Origin: Streptomyces sp. CHD11
GTDB lineage: Bacteria; Actinomycetota; Actinomycetes; Streptomycetales; Streptomycetaceae
DNA: 64,000 bases
Direction: 5' to 3'
Assembly (NCBI RefSeq): GCF_018638295.1
Contig: NZ_JABTTS010000008.1
Span: 117,775-181,774, forward strand
Both the position numbers and the translations under genes were made by a program. Below the pieces are notes generated by a model that had not been told where the DNA came from, made no database searches, and was given only the letters and a program-made list of their open reading frames with translations. Of this stretch, positions 62,853 to 64,000 are shown piece by piece (position 1 is the first letter of the stretch; each line of letters starts with the position of its first letter).

Positions 62853-63297
62853 CCGCTAGCCCACACGGCACCCGCCGGCGGGCAACCCCTTGCGCGGTCC
62901 CCCCACGGACGGATGCCTCAGGTCCGGGCCCGTCCCGGTGCGCCGCGCCCGTGAGGCGGAGGCAGGGCGCCCGCCGGGATGCGTCACCTTCGCCACCCCG
63001 GCGCATTCCCTGCGGGCAACCGCGCGCCGCGCCGGGCCCTGCGGTCTCGCGGCCGTCGCGCGTGCCCGCCCGGACTGCCGGACTGCCGGACTGCCGGATC
63101 GCAGTCCGGGGACGGTACACGCGGACGACGACCGGGCGACCACACGCACCCGAGGGACGCGACCGTCCGTGTGCACGTCTGCGGGACGCGACCGTCCGTG
63201 TGCACGTCCGCGGGACGTGACCGCCCGTGACCCACGCCCGCGGTACGTACCGTCCGTGACCGGACGGGAGGAGGGCCCCGGCGACTCTTGGGTTCTA
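62853..63297. other. 445-bp region without a clear gene, with direct repeats
   Basis: Several frames are open, but all are Arg/Pro-rich with no family features. It contains GGACTGCC-type 8-bp repeats at about 63071-63096 and a tandem 29-bp repeat (next entry). It ends at the left border structure of an IS30-like element. Confidence 0.55.
63154..63211. repeat. 29-bp tandem repeat, two units and a decayed third
   Basis: Units start at 63154 and 63183 and differ by one base (unit begins GGGACGCGACCGTCCGTG). A diverged third unit begins at 63212. Just left of the IS30-like element. Confidence 0.85.
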
Positions 63298-63342
63298 ACG
63301 GTCCTCGCAACACCCGCGATCTGTGGGAGTTGCGAGGACCGT
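63298..63342. mobile_element. Left-end inverted repeat/hairpin of an IS30-like element
   Basis: Perfect 14-bp arms (ACGGTCCTCGCAAC and its complement) with a 17-nt loop directly before the transposase. The right arm covers the GAGG ribosome binding site and the first two bases of the GTG start. The element's right end lies outside the window, so its terminal repeats and target duplication cannot be defined. Confidence 0.6.
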
Positions 63343-64000
63343 GGCCGTTGGACGCGATGATCTTGCGGGGCTGCGGGAGCGTTTCCTTGCGCGGCTGGAT
63401 GCCGTGGGGAACGTGACCGTGGTGGCACGTGAGCTGGGGGTGAACCGGAACACTGCATTCGGCTGGGCGTGGAAGGCCGGACTGCGTTCGCAGCGTCGGC
63501 GGCACCCCGGGCGCGACGAGTACGAGCGGCTTCGGGCCGCCGGTGTCGCACGCCGGGTCGCGGCCCGGCGAGTCGGTGTGAACGAGCGCACGGCCAAGGA
63601 CTGGGACTGGGGCGTCAAGAAGACCGCCACTACCCGCACTTACGCTGACGGCCGCCGGGTCGACTACGCGGCCGGGACCGTCACGATGTGTGGTGTGACC
63701 ACGCCACCGGTGGGCCTGAGCGCCCTGGAGAAGCAGCTTCACCCGCGATTTTTGACGCTCGCCGAGCGGGAGAAGATCCGCGATCTGCGTGCGGCGGGGC
63801 AGTCGCTGAGGGCGATCGGACGGGTCCTGGGCCGGCCGGCGAGCACCATCAAGCGGGAGATCGACGCGAACTCCGCCACCGAGGGCTACCGGCCCTACGC
63901 CGCCCACCGCGCCGCCGCAGCGCGCAGGCCCCGTCCCAAGGAGCGCAAACTGCTGCGTGACGGACGGCTGCGCCGCTTCGTCCAGGACGGACTGCGCCAG
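63341..64000 (+). CDS. IS30-like transposase, 3' end beyond window edge
   Basis: 220 codons visible from the GTG at 63341, open to the right edge. A first helix-turn-helix region (ARLDAVGNVTVVARELGVNRNTAFGWAWKAGL) is followed by the IS30 N-terminal domain: HPRFLTLAEREKIRDLRAAGQSLRAIGRVLGRPASTIKREIDAN, then GYRPYAAHRAAAARRPRPKERKL. The DDE catalytic domain is not in the window. The extra N-terminal 125 residues make it longer than classic IS30 transposases. The start codon is chosen because it gives an in-frame domain start right after the hairpin. Confidence 0.85.
   Translation, partial: MAVGRDDLAGLRERFLARLDAVGNVTVVARELGVNRNTAFGWAWKAGLRSQRRRHPGRDEYERLRAAGVARRVAARRVGVNERTAKDWDWGVKKTATTRTYADGRRVDYAAGTVTMCGVTTPPVGLSALEKQLHPRFLTLAEREKIRDLRAAGQSLRAIGRVLGRPASTIKREIDANSATEGYRPYAAHRAAAARRPRPKERKLLRDGRLRRFVQDGLRQ

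Noticed and set aside
62853..63297. Frames of 75-230 codons on both strands next to the IS30-like gene
   Set aside because: All are Arg/Pro/Thr-rich, contain the tandem repeats and show no start signals; treated as non-coding.

Overview
The window is a high-GC actinobacterial chromosome segment and almost certainly comes from a Streptomyces. Third codon positions are nearly all G or C, GTG starts and TAGNNT-type -10 boxes with leaderless starts are common, and several genes are Streptomyces hallmarks: DUF3145, the SCO2400-type zinc-ribbon protein, an XRE/DUF397/anti-sigma trio, and the order fasR-fabD-fabH-acpP-fabF. That fatty-acid block, the DUF3145 gene, a pirin gene and an upstream mce operon match the order I remember for the SCO2380-SCO2422 region of S. 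coelicolor. This is core chromosome with limited insertion or decay, mainly towards the right side.

Left part (1-19 kb). A PucR-type regulator runs off the left edge. Three secreted proteins of unknown role follow, all on the minus strand and divergent from a complete mce operon (5268-17505). The operon encodes an ATPase, two YrbE permeases, six MceA-F substrate-binding proteins and four Mce-associated membrane proteins, nearly all joined by 1-4 nt overlaps. A 26-bp tandem repeat separates it from a secreted lytic transglycosylase.

Middle part (19-38 kb). A histidinol-phosphate-type aminotransferase carries a long low-complexity tail. Next is a sugar or sugar-acid utilisation locus on the minus strand: enolase-superfamily dehydratase, zinc alcohol dehydrogenase, U32-like protein, XylFGH-type ABC transporter and a Tat-exported aldose epimerase. 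A 15-bp word is repeated in front of two of its transcription units. Then come the zinc-ribbon/His-rich membrane protein, a MarR regulator divergent from an NADP-dependent oxidoreductase, an EI24 membrane protein, a LysE exporter, a secreted pyroglutamyl-peptidase-like protein whose catalytic Cys position is Ser, a second aldose epimerase and an SGNH hydrolase lipoprotein.

Fatty-acid block (38-44 kb). DUF3145 is convergent with fabF-acpP-fabH-fabD, which is preceded by fasR. A perfect 21-bp palindrome lies between fasR and fabD.

Right part (44-64 kb). Pirin, a lipoprotein, the DUF397/XRE/anti-sigma trio, a subtilisin-like protease, a small secreted peptide, and an HSP90-like ATPase next to a 1001-residue TPR protein. 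The HSP90 gene has an in-frame amber codon just before its conserved start region. Beyond it are a serine hydrolase, a truncated GNAT gene, a MerR gene with a textbook operator-promoter, DUF4429 and DUF1023 genes, a TetR/MFS efflux pair, a small DUF4190-like membrane protein and the 5' part of an IS30-like transposase whose ribosome binding site sits inside a hairpin. I saw no tRNA, rRNA, CRISPR array or prophage.
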